12,235 nt of DNA from Gammaproteobacteria bacterium (GCA_030038645.1 JASHSR010000497.1:1-12235); one strand, 5' to 3'; counted from the first letter of the stretch, positions 1 to 6,737 are shown. The notes: generated by a model from the letters alone, not told the origin. Numbers and translations: made by a program.

Positions 1-1873
1 ACGCGGCCATCGCGCCCCCGCCCGGGCCGCCCGCAAGCTCGGGGGTGAGCGGCGGAATCTTGCCGTCGAGCGAGAACATCCAAATGCCGTCCCCGCGCTT
101 GCCGTTCGCGAAGACGCCGCCGCCGGCGTGCACCACGACGTACTGCTTGCCTCGATACTCGAAGGTCGTCGCGGTGGTGTTGACGCCCGCATCGGTCTGG
201 AACTGCCACAGCTTCGCGCCGGTGCGGCTGTCGAGCGCCATCAGCCGGCCGTCGCTGCGGCCGACGAACAGCAGGCCTCCCGCCGTGACGATGGTGCCGC
301 TGTAGCAGGGCTCGCGCCACTCCTGGCGCCACACCAGCCGGTTGGTCGTGACATCGAGCGCGGCGAGAATGCCGTCGTCATTCGACTCGGCCTGCCCGAA
401 GTGCCCGCCCATGTAGACCTTGTTGGGCCCCGGGCTCTCGAGGTGCTTGCTCACGGCGAACGTGCTGATCTTGTCGCTCGCGCAGACATAGAGCAGATGC
501 GTCGTCGGATCGTACGAGCTCGGAGGCCAGTTGGCGCCGCCCGATGTCGAGGGCTTCACCATGATCTCGCTCGTCCAGTAGGGCGTGAAGATCCGCCCGT
601 GATTCGGGATCTGGCCCGTGCCGGGGATGAGCGGCGCATCCTCGGGGACGATGTCGATCTCCTGCGGGACGATGGCATCGCCGATCGGATACGGTTGCGT
701 GAGCGAGGTGTCCTGTCGAGGCTCCTGCGGCACCGGCCGCTCGACGATGCCGATCAGCGGCTTGCCCGTCTCGCGGTCGAGGATGTACGCCCAGCCGGTC
801 TTTGAGACCTCGACCAGACCCTTGCGCATCCTGCCGTGGTAAGGCGCATCGAACAGGATGACGGGATTCGGTGAGTCGTAGTCCCAGATGTCGTGGTGAA
901 CCTGCTGGAAGTGCCAGCGGTACTTCCCGGTCCTCGCATCGAGCGCGACGATCGAGACGGTGAAGAGATTGTTTCCCGGGCGGACGGAGCCGTTGAGATT
1001 CGGTCCGGGATTGCCGGTCGAGAAATAAAGCAGGCCGAGCGCAGGGTCGACCGCCGGCGTCTGCCACACAGGCGCACCACCGTGCGTCCAGGCGTCGGAA
1101 TTGCGAGGCCAGGTGTCGGACCCGAACTGGCCCGGTCCCGGGACGGTATAGAAGACCCAGCGAAGCTTCCCCGTCCTCGCGTCGAAGGCCTTCACGCGCC
1201 CGCGGGTGCCCTCCTCCCCGCCGCTGAAGCCCATGATTACCATGCCGTCGTAGTACAAGGGCGCGGCGGTGATGCTGAAGCCGTCCTGCCAGCGCTCGCC
1301 TTGCACCGCCCAGTCGACCTTTCCCGTGCGCTGATCGAGCGCGACGACCTTGCCGTCGAGCTGACCGATGTACACGCGCCCATCGCCCAGCGCGACGCCG
1401 CGGTTGGAGCGTCCGATGGGATTGCCGCTTCTCGGGTCGGGATGTCCGTGATAGGCCCAGAGGATCTTGCCGGTGAGCACGTCCACGGCAAAGACGTCGT
1501 CCGCGCCGTTCGAGACATAGAGGGTGCCCCGATACTCGAGAATCTGCGTCTGGCCGGAGTTGCCCGGCTGGGCGCCCGAGCCCATGCCCGTGCGCCAGAG
1601 CGCCTTCAGCCGCGCGACGTTGCTGCGGTTGAGGAGCGTGAGCGGCGAATAGCGCTGATTGAAGAGACTGCCGCCGTTCGTGATCCACTCGTCGCTCGGC
1701 AGCGCCTCGAGCCGCTCGGCCGTGAAAGCCGGCGCGCGGACGATGCTCGCGGCCTCGTCGGCGGCAGTGCCGCCCGAGCCCCCGTATCCCGCGCCGAGCG
1801 CCATGCCGGCGACGGCAAACGCACCGAGCGCGCCGGCGGTCGCAAGAGCCCCGAACCTGATTATTGAGCGCAT
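1..1873 (-). CDS. PQQ-dependent alcohol dehydrogenase-like quinoprotein, partial (C-terminus beyond window)
   Basis: The gene reads from ATG at 1873 to the left edge without a stop (624 codons seen). The product is probably a periplasmic quinoprotein that oxidises an alcohol or sugar using PQQ and passes electrons to the respiratory chain. A hydrophobic Sec-type signal covers about residues 1-28. PQQ-propeller repeats recur (DVLTGKILWAY near 131, LDQRTGKVDW near 179, FDARTGKLRW near 230, LDARTGKYRW near 311, LDSRTGAKLW near 547). Sites matching the family are SGGE (E220, calcium ligand region), VW (W270, PQQ-stacking region), STGNPGP (N288, calcium ligand region), HHDIWDYD (D331, probable catalytic aspartate) and KTGWAYILDRETG (K358). 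The adjacent cysteine pair of classical methanol/ethanol dehydrogenases is absent; the site reads GRSNRGV (154-160). A Pro/Gly-rich linker starts near residue 607, so a cytochrome c domain may follow outside the window. The upstream secreted protein gene ends 46 bp away, suggesting an operon. Substrate is unknown. Confidence 0.9.
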   Translation of the reverse strand, partial: MRSIIRFGALATAGALGAFAVAGMALGAGYGGSGGTAADEAASIVRAPAFTAERLEALPSDEWITNGGSLFNQRYSPLTLLNRSNVARLKALWRTGMGSGAQPGNSGQTQILEYRGTLYVSNGADDVFAVDVLTGKILWAYHGHPDPRSGNPIGRSNRGVALGDGRVYIGQLDGKVVALDQRTGKVDWAVQGERWQDGFSITAAPLYYDGMVIMGFSGGEEGTRGRVKAFDARTGKLRWVFYTVPGPGQFGSDTWPRNSDAWTHGGAPVWQTPAVDPALGLLYFSTGNPGPNLNGSVRPGNNLFTVSIVALDARTGKYRWHFQQVHHDIWDYDSPNPVILFDAPYHGRMRKGLVEVSKTGWAYILDRETGKPLIGIVERPVPQEPRQDTSLTQPYPIGDAIVPQEIDIVPEDAPLIPGTGQIPNHGRIFTPYWTSEIMVKPSTSGGANWPPSSYDPTTHLLYVCASDKISTFAVSKHLESPGPNKVYMGGHFGQAESNDDGILAALDVTTNRLVWRQEWREPCYSGTIVTAGGLLFVGRSDGRLMALDSRTGAKLWQFQTDAGVNTTATTFEYRGKQYVVVHAGGGVFANGKRGDGIWMFSLDGKIPPLTPELAGGPGGGAMAA

Positions 1874-1919
1874 GAATCCCCCCGCCTTGCGGCAACGCAT
1901 CGTGCTCTCGCTCGTCCGC

Positions 1920-2702
1920 TCACTCGAACTCGGTCTGGCCCTCGGCGTTGACCGGATTGCGATTGTTCTCCTCGCAGATGAACTCGAGGAGCTGCTGCGT
2001 GCGCGAGCGGCGGTACGTGTAGGTCGTGTGCCAAGGCTTCGCGAGCGCGAGGGGGTCCTCGACGGTCATCTCATCGACGAGCGTATTGGAGTCGCCCTTC
2101 TTCAGATGGATGCGCTCGATGATGTGCATCTGATCGCTGTGCTCCATGCCCATTCCGAGCTGCGTGACGGTCTTGAAGCCGATCGTATCCACCACGAGCG
2201 TGCCGCCTTCCCATTGGCCGATGGAATTGCCGTAGAACGTCGGGTCGAGATCGTCCGGGTCGGGGTGCTTGCGCCCGTCCGTGAAGATGTTGCGCCACTG
2301 CATCCAGGCCTCGAAATGCATCGTGACTCGGCCGGGCGTGAACAGGAATTCGACGGGATACTGTCCGACGCCCATGATCCCCGGCATGCCGGGCGGCTGG
2401 CAGTAAGAGGCGTAGTGCGGAACGTTGCCGTGAGTCGCTTTGACTTCCGCGACCCAGTGCTGGTAGTCCTTCAGATACTTGCCCTTGAGATCCGGGCGCT
2501 CCGGCCGCCCGCCGGACGGCGGACCGAAGTTGAGATACCAGATCCCGCCCCAGTCGGGCAGGGCGTTGAGGGCCCCATAATGGCCCTTGGGGAAGGCGGC
2601 CGGGTACGGGTGCTCGGAGGAGTCCGCCGTGGAGTCCGCCGAGGCGATGCCCGCACATGCGACGCTCACGACCGCCGCCGCAACGAGGTAACGGAGGTTC
2701 AT
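1920..2702 (-). CDS. Secreted protein of unknown function (YCQPPGMPGIM / WEGGTLVVDT type)
   Basis: This is a 260-residue protein. I place the start at the ATG at 2702 rather than the upstream in-frame ATG at 2807. GAGGAG lies 6 bases before 2702, and the protein then begins with a good signal peptide (MNLRYLVAAAVVSVACAGIA, likely cleavage after ASA near residue 22). The mature part is soluble and rich in aromatics. Conserved-looking blocks are YCQPPGMPGIM (100-110), FTPGRVTMHFEAWMQWRNIFTDGRKHP (121-147, in two parts), YGNSIGQWEGGTLVVDT (157-173) and FICEENNRNP (241-250). C101 and C243 could form a disulfide. I recognise this as a type recurring in proteobacterial genomes as an unnamed hypothetical protein, and I know of no assigned reaction. 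It is the first gene of a minus-strand pair with the PQQ dehydrogenase, so it may assist that enzyme in the periplasm; this is inferred from position only. Confidence 0.85.
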   Translation of the reverse strand: MNLRYLVAAAVVSVACAGIASADSTADSSEHPYPAAFPKGHYGALNALPDWGGIWYLNFGPPSGGRPERPDLKGKYLKDYQHWVAEVKATHGNVPHYASYCQPPGMPGIMGVGQYPVEFLFTPGRVTMHFEAWMQWRNIFTDGRKHPDPDDLDPTFYGNSIGQWEGGTLVVDTIGFKTVTQLGMGMEHSDQMHIIERIHLKKGDSNTLVDEMTVEDPLALAKPWHTTYTYRRSRTQQLLEFICEENNRNPVNAEGQTEFE

Positions 2703-2740
2703 CGATGCTCCTCTACGGTTCGCCGTCAGACCGGGACGCG

Positions 2741-2746
2741 AGTATA
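2741..2746 (-). promoter_or_regulatory. Candidate -10 box for the minus-strand operon
   Basis: Read on the minus strand this is TATACT, one mismatch from the sigma-70 -10 consensus, in a small AT-richer patch about 40 bases upstream of the ATG at 2702. Upstream GAGACA resembles a -35 box only weakly and with a long spacer (about 19). The distance fits a short leader ending in GAGGAG. Confidence 0.35.
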
Positions 2747-2795
2747 AGTCCAATCGAAACCCGGATGTCTCGCCGCGCGGGTGCGGGGCCCGCGC

Positions 2796-2824
2796 TTGAC
2801 ATGTCACCGCCTACACCGTACATC
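2796..2824 (+). promoter_or_regulatory. Candidate promoter for the DUF6152 gene, with palindromic -35 region
   Basis: A perfect TTGACA lies at 2796-2801, with TACATC at 2819-2824 after a 17-base spacer as a poor -10 box. The -35 box is embedded in the perfect 10-base palindrome TGACATGTCA (2797-2806), so a repressor or activator could compete with or assist polymerase here. The assignment rests on sequence match only. Confidence 0.35.
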
Positions 2825-2836
2825 AAGGGCTTGATG
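2821..2836. promoter_or_regulatory. Inverted repeat, candidate operator or leader hairpin upstream of the DUF6152 gene
   Basis: CATCAAG-GG-CTTGATG has two perfect 7-base arms around a 2-base centre. Two further pairs (T2819/A2838, G2818/C2839) match outside one mismatch. It overlaps the candidate -10 box and ends 19 bases before the ATG at 2856, where a dimeric regulator could block initiation. The 2-base centre makes a protein-binding operator more plausible than an RNA hairpin. Confidence 0.4.
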
Positions 2837-2855
2837 CACGCGCCGGAGTGAATCG

Positions 2856-3275
2856 ATGAGAATCGGATTGGCTGGATGCTTTGCCGCCGCAGCGCTGGCC
2901 TCGAGCGCCGCCTGCCTCGCCCACCACTCCTTCGCCATGTTCGATCAGACGAAGAAGCTGCCGCTCACGGGCACCGTCCACGACTTTCAGTGGACCAATC
3001 CGCACGCCTACATCGACATTGACGTGCCGAACGCGGGCGGCGGGATAGACCTCTGGAAGGTCGAGCTCAACAGTCCGAACAATCTCGAGCGCCAGGGCTG
3101 GCACATGCACACCATCCGCTCCGGCGACAAGGTGACGGTCGTCGTCAATCCGCTGCGGGACGGCGCCAAGGGAGGGCTCGCCCTGACCGTGACGCTGCCG
3201 AACGGCAAGGTTCTGCAGGCTCTTCCACCGAGAGTGGGAAAAGGCGCGCCTATCAACGTCCCTCAGGTACGCTGA
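2856..3275 (+). CDS. DUF6152 family secreted protein
   Basis: This 139-residue exported protein has a signal peptide (residues 1-22) ending ACLA, followed by HHSFAMFD and then the DUF6152 hallmark LTGTVHDFQWTNPHAYIDIDV (38-57, in two parts). That block and the later GDKVTVVVNPLRDGAKGG (90-107) suggest a small beta-barrel. The family has no established function that I know of. Start choice is supported by GGAG at 2845-2848, 7 bases before the ATG. If cleavage falls after A22, the mature protein begins His-His, a potential metal-binding amino terminus. It is divergent from the PQQ operon and lies 34 bp before the glycoside hydrolase gene on the same strand. An alternative reading as a lipoprotein anchored at C20 is possible, but the lipobox (SAAC) is poor. 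Confidence 0.88.
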   Translation: MRIGLAGCFAAAALASSAACLAHHSFAMFDQTKKLPLTGTVHDFQWTNPHAYIDIDVPNAGGGIDLWKVELNSPNNLERQGWHMHTIRSGDKVTVVVNPLRDGAKGGLALTVTLPNGKVLQALPPRVGKGAPINVPQVR

Positions 3276-3309
3276 CGCCGCGCCCGGCATCTCGGACCGA
3301 CGTACTGAG

Positions 3310-4908
3310 ATGCCCCGCGCCGCAGCGCCGCTCGCCCTCGGGCTCGTGCTGGCGCTGCCCCTCTACGCTGCCACGCCCTCGCACGCTGCCGAGCCTCTGC
3401 ACGCAGCCACGCCTCCGCACTCCGCCGAGCCCTCGCGCGCAGCTGCGCCCTCGCACTCCGCCGAGCGCCTCGATATCGGCCTGAGCGGCAAGGGAGCGCT
3501 CATCGAGGCCGTCGTGGTGGCTGGCCGGCCGGGCTCCTCGGAAACCGTGCTGCTCTTGGGCGGCTTGAGCGGACGCGACGCGAGCGTTTCCGTGGCCCGG
3601 GCGGCGCTTCGCTCCTACCGGCGCGAGCCGCGGCGCCGCCGCGCGTTTCAATTGATCGTCATTCCGCTCGCGAATCCGGACGGCGCGCCGCTCGAGTTTC
3701 CGCCGCAGGGCACGGCGTACCGCGATCGTCCCGAATCGTACGCGCTGTGGCGCTGGATCGGCGTTCATGCGCCGGACCTCGTGCTCATCGCCGGGCCGGA
3801 TTCATCCGGCCTCGCCGCGGCGCTCTCGAGCCACGCGGTGGCCGAGGTCGGCCGCATCCCCGCGCGAGACGGATTCACCGCCGAGGGGCTCCTCGAGCTT
3901 CGCCGCGAGCCGCCTCCGCCCTCTGCGGCGCACCTCGAGATCGAGCGCCGTCGCGCCCGCTCGCCCCTCGAGCTCGCCAGGGAGCTCGCCGTCTACTTCG
4001 GCCGCGACTTCAATCAACCGATCTACATCGACGCGATCGCGCTCATCGCGCAGCTGCGTCTCGGACATCTGAAGGAGGTCGAGCGGCTCGCGGAGCCGTA
4101 CGTCGATGGGGCGCGCGACAGCCTCGCGAGGCCGAACTCGCTCGTGTTCGCCGGGCATCTCGTCTTCGGCGAGCTCGCGAGGCGCACGGGAGATCCGCGA
4201 TACACCGCGCGCGTGGTGGCCGCCGCGAGCTTCGGCTTCGACGCGGACGGCCGCATGAAGGAGGCCATGCCCTTCCACAACGGGTTCAGCGACTCGCTCT
4301 TCATGGGCACCGTCATCCTCGCGCAAGCGGGCGCGCTCACCGGCGAGCGCAAGTACTTCGACATGGCCGCGCGCCACGTCGCCTTCATGCAAAGGCTCGA
4401 CCTGCGCTCCGACGGGCTCTACCGGCACCATCCCGGAACCGATGTCGCCTGGGGACGAGGCAACGCATTTCCCGCCATCGGCTATGCGCTGACGCTCTCG
4501 GACTTTCCGCCGGACCATCCCGCCTTTCCGCGGCTCCTGCGCGCGTATCGATCCCTCATGGCGAGGCTGCTCGCGTTCCAGGAGCCCGACGGCACCTGGC
4601 GCAACGTCATCGACTACCCGGGCGCCTACCGGGAGTTCTCGGCGACGGCGATGATCGCGTTCGCGATGCTGCGCGGCATCGAGAAGGGCTGGCTGCCGAG
4701 GAAGCGCTATCAGCCCGCGGTGCAGCGCGCCTGGGAAGCCGTGCTCGCGCGAGTCGGACCGCACGGCCGGCTGGTGAACGTGTGCGAGTCCACGGCGCGC
4801 GCGAGCACCCTCGAGGACTACCTGCACCGGGCCGCCATCCTCGGCCCGGACCCGCGCGGCGGAGCGATGGCGATGCTCCTTGCGACGGAGATGGCCGGAC
4901 TGCACTAA
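3310..4908 (+). CDS. GH88/GH105-like glycoside hydrolase with degenerate M14 carboxypeptidase-like N-terminal domain
   Basis: The protein has 532 residues. Residues 1-20 form a signal peptide, followed by a low-complexity spacer of six 6-residue repeats (19-54). Residues about 62-200 resemble an M14 carboxypeptidase: VLLLGGLSGRD (80-90) sits where family members have a GGIHGxE zinc site, IPLANPDG (118-125) matches the family NPDG block, and HAPDLVLIAG (153-162) sits where PDLxxDLH occurs. The zinc ligands appear replaced, so this part is probably not a peptidase. Residues about 210-530 fit an unsaturated glucuronyl/rhamnogalacturonyl hydrolase (alpha/alpha barrel): FSDSLFMG (326-333, D328 in the region of the GH105 catalytic aspartate), GLYRHHPG (369-376), WGRGNAFPAIGYAL (381-394), YREFSATAMIAFAMLRGIEKG (440-460, in two parts) and GGAMAMLLATEMA (517-529). 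It probably acts on uronic-acid-containing oligosaccharides in the periplasm. No strong ribosome site precedes 3310, so translation may depend on the upstream gene. Confidence 0.8.
   Translation: MPRAAAPLALGLVLALPLYAATPSHAAEPLHAATPPHSAEPSRAAAPSHSAERLDIGLSGKGALIEAVVVAGRPGSSETVLLLGGLSGRDASVSVARAALRSYRREPRRRRAFQLIVIPLANPDGAPLEFPPQGTAYRDRPESYALWRWIGVHAPDLVLIAGPDSSGLAAALSSHAVAEVGRIPARDGFTAEGLLELRREPPPPSAAHLEIERRRARSPLELARELAVYFGRDFNQPIYIDAIALIAQLRLGHLKEVERLAEPYVDGARDSLARPNSLVFAGHLVFGELARRTGDPRYTARVVAAASFGFDADGRMKEAMPFHNGFSDSLFMGTVILAQAGALTGERKYFDMAARHVAFMQRLDLRSDGLYRHHPGTDVAWGRGNAFPAIGYALTLSDFPPDHPAFPRLLRAYRSLMARLLAFQEPDGTWRNVIDYPGAYREFSATAMIAFAMLRGIEKGWLPRKRYQPAVQRAWEAVLARVGPHGRLVNVCESTARASTLEDYLHRAAILGPDPRGGAMAMLLATEMAGLH
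3364..3471 (+). repeat. Six in-frame 18-bp tandem repeats encoding a Pro/Ala/His spacer
   Basis: Codons 19-54 of the hydrolase gene form six imperfect 18-bp units encoding YAATPS, HAAEPL, HAATPP, HSAEPS, RAAAPS and HSAERL. The pattern is [HYR]-[AS]-A-[TEA]-[PR]-x. The run directly follows the signal peptide hydrophobic core and would make a flexible linker between the membrane exit and the folded domain. Since the unit is a multiple of three, copy-number change would not break the frame. Confidence 0.75.
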
Positions 4909-4938
4909 ACTCGGCGGGCGCGGTACGGCGCGATCCAT

Positions 4939-5034
4939 GGCCGCAGGCAATGTGCGATGCGCGGCCGCAGGCATCCTGCGAGGCACGGTCGGAGGCAATA
5001 TGCAACGGGCAGCCGGAGGCACCATGCACAGGCG
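4939..5034 (+). repeat. Four 24-bp tandem repeats, each carrying an SD-like AGG and an NTG start-like codon
   Basis: Units lie at 4939-4962, 4963-4986, 4987-5010 and 5011-5034, sharing the core CGnAGGCAnnnTGC. At the same offset (base 14) they read GTG, CTG, ATG and ATG, all in frame with the downstream oxidoreductase. Units 3 and 4 have full GGAGG four bases before their ATG (5000 and 5024). The run fills most of the 115-bp gap after the hydrolase stop. It looks like repeated duplication of a ribosome-binding site with its start codon. Confidence 0.75.
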
Positions 5035-6040
5035 ATTCCCTGCGAGAGCGACCGCGCTTCCCGTCTGCAGCCTCGCCCTGCTGCTCGTTTCCCCGCTCGC
5101 GGCCTCGGCGACCGGGCCCGAGACCATGAAAGCCCTGGTCGTGAGCGATGGCCATCTGCTCCTGCGGACGGTTCCGAAGCCGCAGCCGCGGGCCGGCGAG
5201 GTACGCATCGAGATTCGCGCCGCCGCGGTGAACCCGGCGGATTGGAAAATGGCCCGCATGGCGAGTCGGATGGGGCCGACGCCGATCCTCGGCCTCGACG
5301 CCTCCGGCACGATCGATGCGGTCGGTCCGTCGGTCGAGGGATGGAAGCGCGGCGATCCCGTGATCGCGCTGGTACGGCCGCCTCACGGCGCGTACGCGCA
5401 GTACGCGATCGTTCCGGCCGATTTCATCGCCCCGAAGCCCCGTACGCTCACCTTCGATGAGGCGGCGGGCATTCCGGTCGCCGGTATCACGGCGTGGAGA
5501 TCGCTCATCGACGTGGCCGACCTTCAACCGGGCCAGCGAGTATTGATCGACGGCGGCGCTGGAGGGGTCGGCTCCGCCGCCGTGCAGATCGCCAAGGCTC
5601 GAGGGGCCTATGTCATTGCCACGGCCTCCGCGCGCAACATCCGCTTCCTGCGCTCGATCGGCGCGGACGAGGTGATCGATTACACGGCCGGTCCGTTCGA
5701 GCGAAAGGTGAAAGACGTTGACGTGGTGCTCGCCACGGTCAATCGGGCCGACGCCCTCCGCGCGATCGCCACCCTCAAGCCCGGCGGCATTCTCGTCTCG
5801 ATCGTAGGGCCGGTCCCGGCCGATCGCTGCGCGGCAGCCAGAATCCGGTGCAGCGCGCCGGGCTCGAGCGGGGGCCAGCCGGCCGCTCCCTACCTGCGGG
5901 ACGTGGATCGGCTCGCGGATGCCGGGAAGTATCGCGTGAGTGTCGAGCGCGTCTTCCCGTTGAGCGAGGCTGCCGAGGCCTGGACGCTCAACGAGCAGGG
6001 GCACACCCGCGGCAAGCTCATCCTTTCCGTGGCCCATTGA
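5024..6040 (+). CDS. Quinone oxidoreductase-like MDR family enzyme (zinc-free), apparently with signal peptide
   Basis: The protein has 338 residues from the ATG at 5024, which has GGAGG four bases upstream. It is an NAD(P)H-dependent medium-chain dehydrogenase/reductase of the quinone-oxidoreductase type. The GroES-like half has AAAVNPADWK (near 66) and ILGLDASGTIDAVG (near 89). The Rossmann half has VLIDGGAGGVGSAAVQIAKA, the dinucleotide-binding glycine motif. The C-terminus (VFPLSEAAEAW, HTRGKLILSV) is typical. I see no GHE zinc site. Residues 1-29 form an n-region with RR, a hydrophobic stretch and SPLAASA, a plausible signal peptide. This is unusual because NAD(P)H is cytoplasmic. The usual family start would be MKALVV at 5126, but no good ribosome site precedes it. 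In-frame starts also exist at 5000 (ATG) and within repeats further upstream, so the exact N-terminus is uncertain. It follows the hydrolase gene on the same strand. Confidence 0.85.
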   Translation: MHRRFPARATALPVCSLALLLVSPLAASATGPETMKALVVSDGHLLLRTVPKPQPRAGEVRIEIRAAAVNPADWKMARMASRMGPTPILGLDASGTIDAVGPSVEGWKRGDPVIALVRPPHGAYAQYAIVPADFIAPKPRTLTFDEAAGIPVAGITAWRSLIDVADLQPGQRVLIDGGAGGVGSAAVQIAKARGAYVIATASARNIRFLRSIGADEVIDYTAGPFERKVKDVDVVLATVNRADALRAIATLKPGGILVSIVGPVPADRCAAARIRCSAPGSSGGQPAAPYLRDVDRLADAGKYRVSVERVFPLSEAAEAWTLNEQGHTRGKLILSVAH

Positions 6041-6128
6041 GCGGCGGCGCCGCCCTTCGCTTCACCGGCCGCCCTCAACTGCTTCGCTCCGAAATGCCCG
6101 GGCTGACGATGGGGAGGTCGTGATGGGG

Positions 6129-6737
6129 TCAGTGCGCCTGCGCCACCTTGCCCGCGCCGTTCCGGTCGGGCTTCAGAACGTCGACCTGGAGCACCGCCCC
6201 GGGGATCGTGAGCTGATGGGGCACGCAATTCGTCTGGAACTTCACGTTGCGGGTGTTGAAGAGGGGCAGGATCCTCTCCTTGACCTGCTCGATCAGCTCG
6301 CACTCGCCCGCGGCGACGAACTCGGACCGGCCGAGCCTCACGCTCACGGTTTGCCAGTGCGCGGCGATCACTCCGCTCGAGCTTCCCCCCGGCTCCGCCG
6401 GCTGCAGCGCGTAGAACGTTCCCACGACGCCGGGGAAGGGCTCCGGCCCGCCGATCGCCTTGATGCAGCCGGACTCGTGCAGGCTCAGGCCCTCCTTGCG
6501 CGCGCCGAGCTCGAGCAGGACGACCCGTACCTTGTCGAGCAGGCCGTCGCAGGAGTAGTGCGTGGTGAATCCCTGATAGGTGAAGTCGATCTTCCGCTGC
6601 GTCCACGTCGCCGGTTGGGCGCTTCCGGCCGCGGCGGCGCCGGCGGCGCCACAGGCCACCACCGCCATCACCAAGAATGACAGCGCGGCGACCCAAGCCC
6701 GCCGCCCCGAGGATCGTTGCCGAGTGAAATATCCCAT
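6129..6737 (-). CDS. Putative lipoprotein of unknown function with four cysteines
   Basis: The protein has 202 residues. The ATG at 6737 is preceded at once by GGAGGTGACC, a strong Shine-Dalgarno site. The N-terminus has basic residues (RQRSSGRR) and a hydrophobic stretch ending VVAC, so C29 may be lipidated; otherwise it is a secreted protein. The mature part begins after an Ala/Gly stretch with RKIDFTYQGFTTHYSCDGL (48-66) and DKVRVVLLELGAR (68-80), then GECELIEQVKERILPLF (144-160) and TNCVPHQLTIPG (169-180). C63, C91, C146 and C171 could give two disulfides, in keeping with a periplasmic location. I recognise the block as one recurring in proteobacterial hypothetical proteins, without a known role. 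It converges on the MDR gene and is divergent from the lactate permease gene, with which it shares a 146-bp control region. Confidence 0.82.
   Translation of the reverse strand: MGYFTRQRSSGRRAWVAALSFLVMAVVACGAAGAAAAGSAQPATWTQRKIDFTYQGFTTHYSCDGLLDKVRVVLLELGARKEGLSLHESGCIKAIGGPEPFPGVVGTFYALQPAEPGGSSSGVIAAHWQTVSVRLGRSEFVAAGECELIEQVKERILPLFNTRNVKFQTNCVPHQLTIPGAVLQVDVLKPDRNGAGKVAQAH

Noticed and set aside
378..1895. 505-codon minus-strand frame overlapping the PQQ dehydrogenase
   Set aside because: It is the neighbouring frame of the real gene; the frame starting at 1873 gives continuous PQQ-propeller motifs, while this one gives Arg-rich nonsense.
2703..2807. Upstream in-frame start at 2807 for the secreted protein gene
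   Set aside because: It would place 35 polar residues before a good signal peptide, and the GAGGAG site fits the ATG at 2702.
3802..5310. Long open frame on the minus strand opposite the hydrolase and MDR genes (502 codons)
   Set aside because: It is Arg/Glu-rich low-complexity translation typical of a GC-rich antisense shadow, has no recognisable domain, and overlaps two genes with clear family motifs.
6041..6128. GGCGGCGCCGCC palindrome (6043-6054) between convergent genes as a terminator
   Set aside because: It has no loop and no T-run, and is a simple GC repeat likely by chance in this composition.
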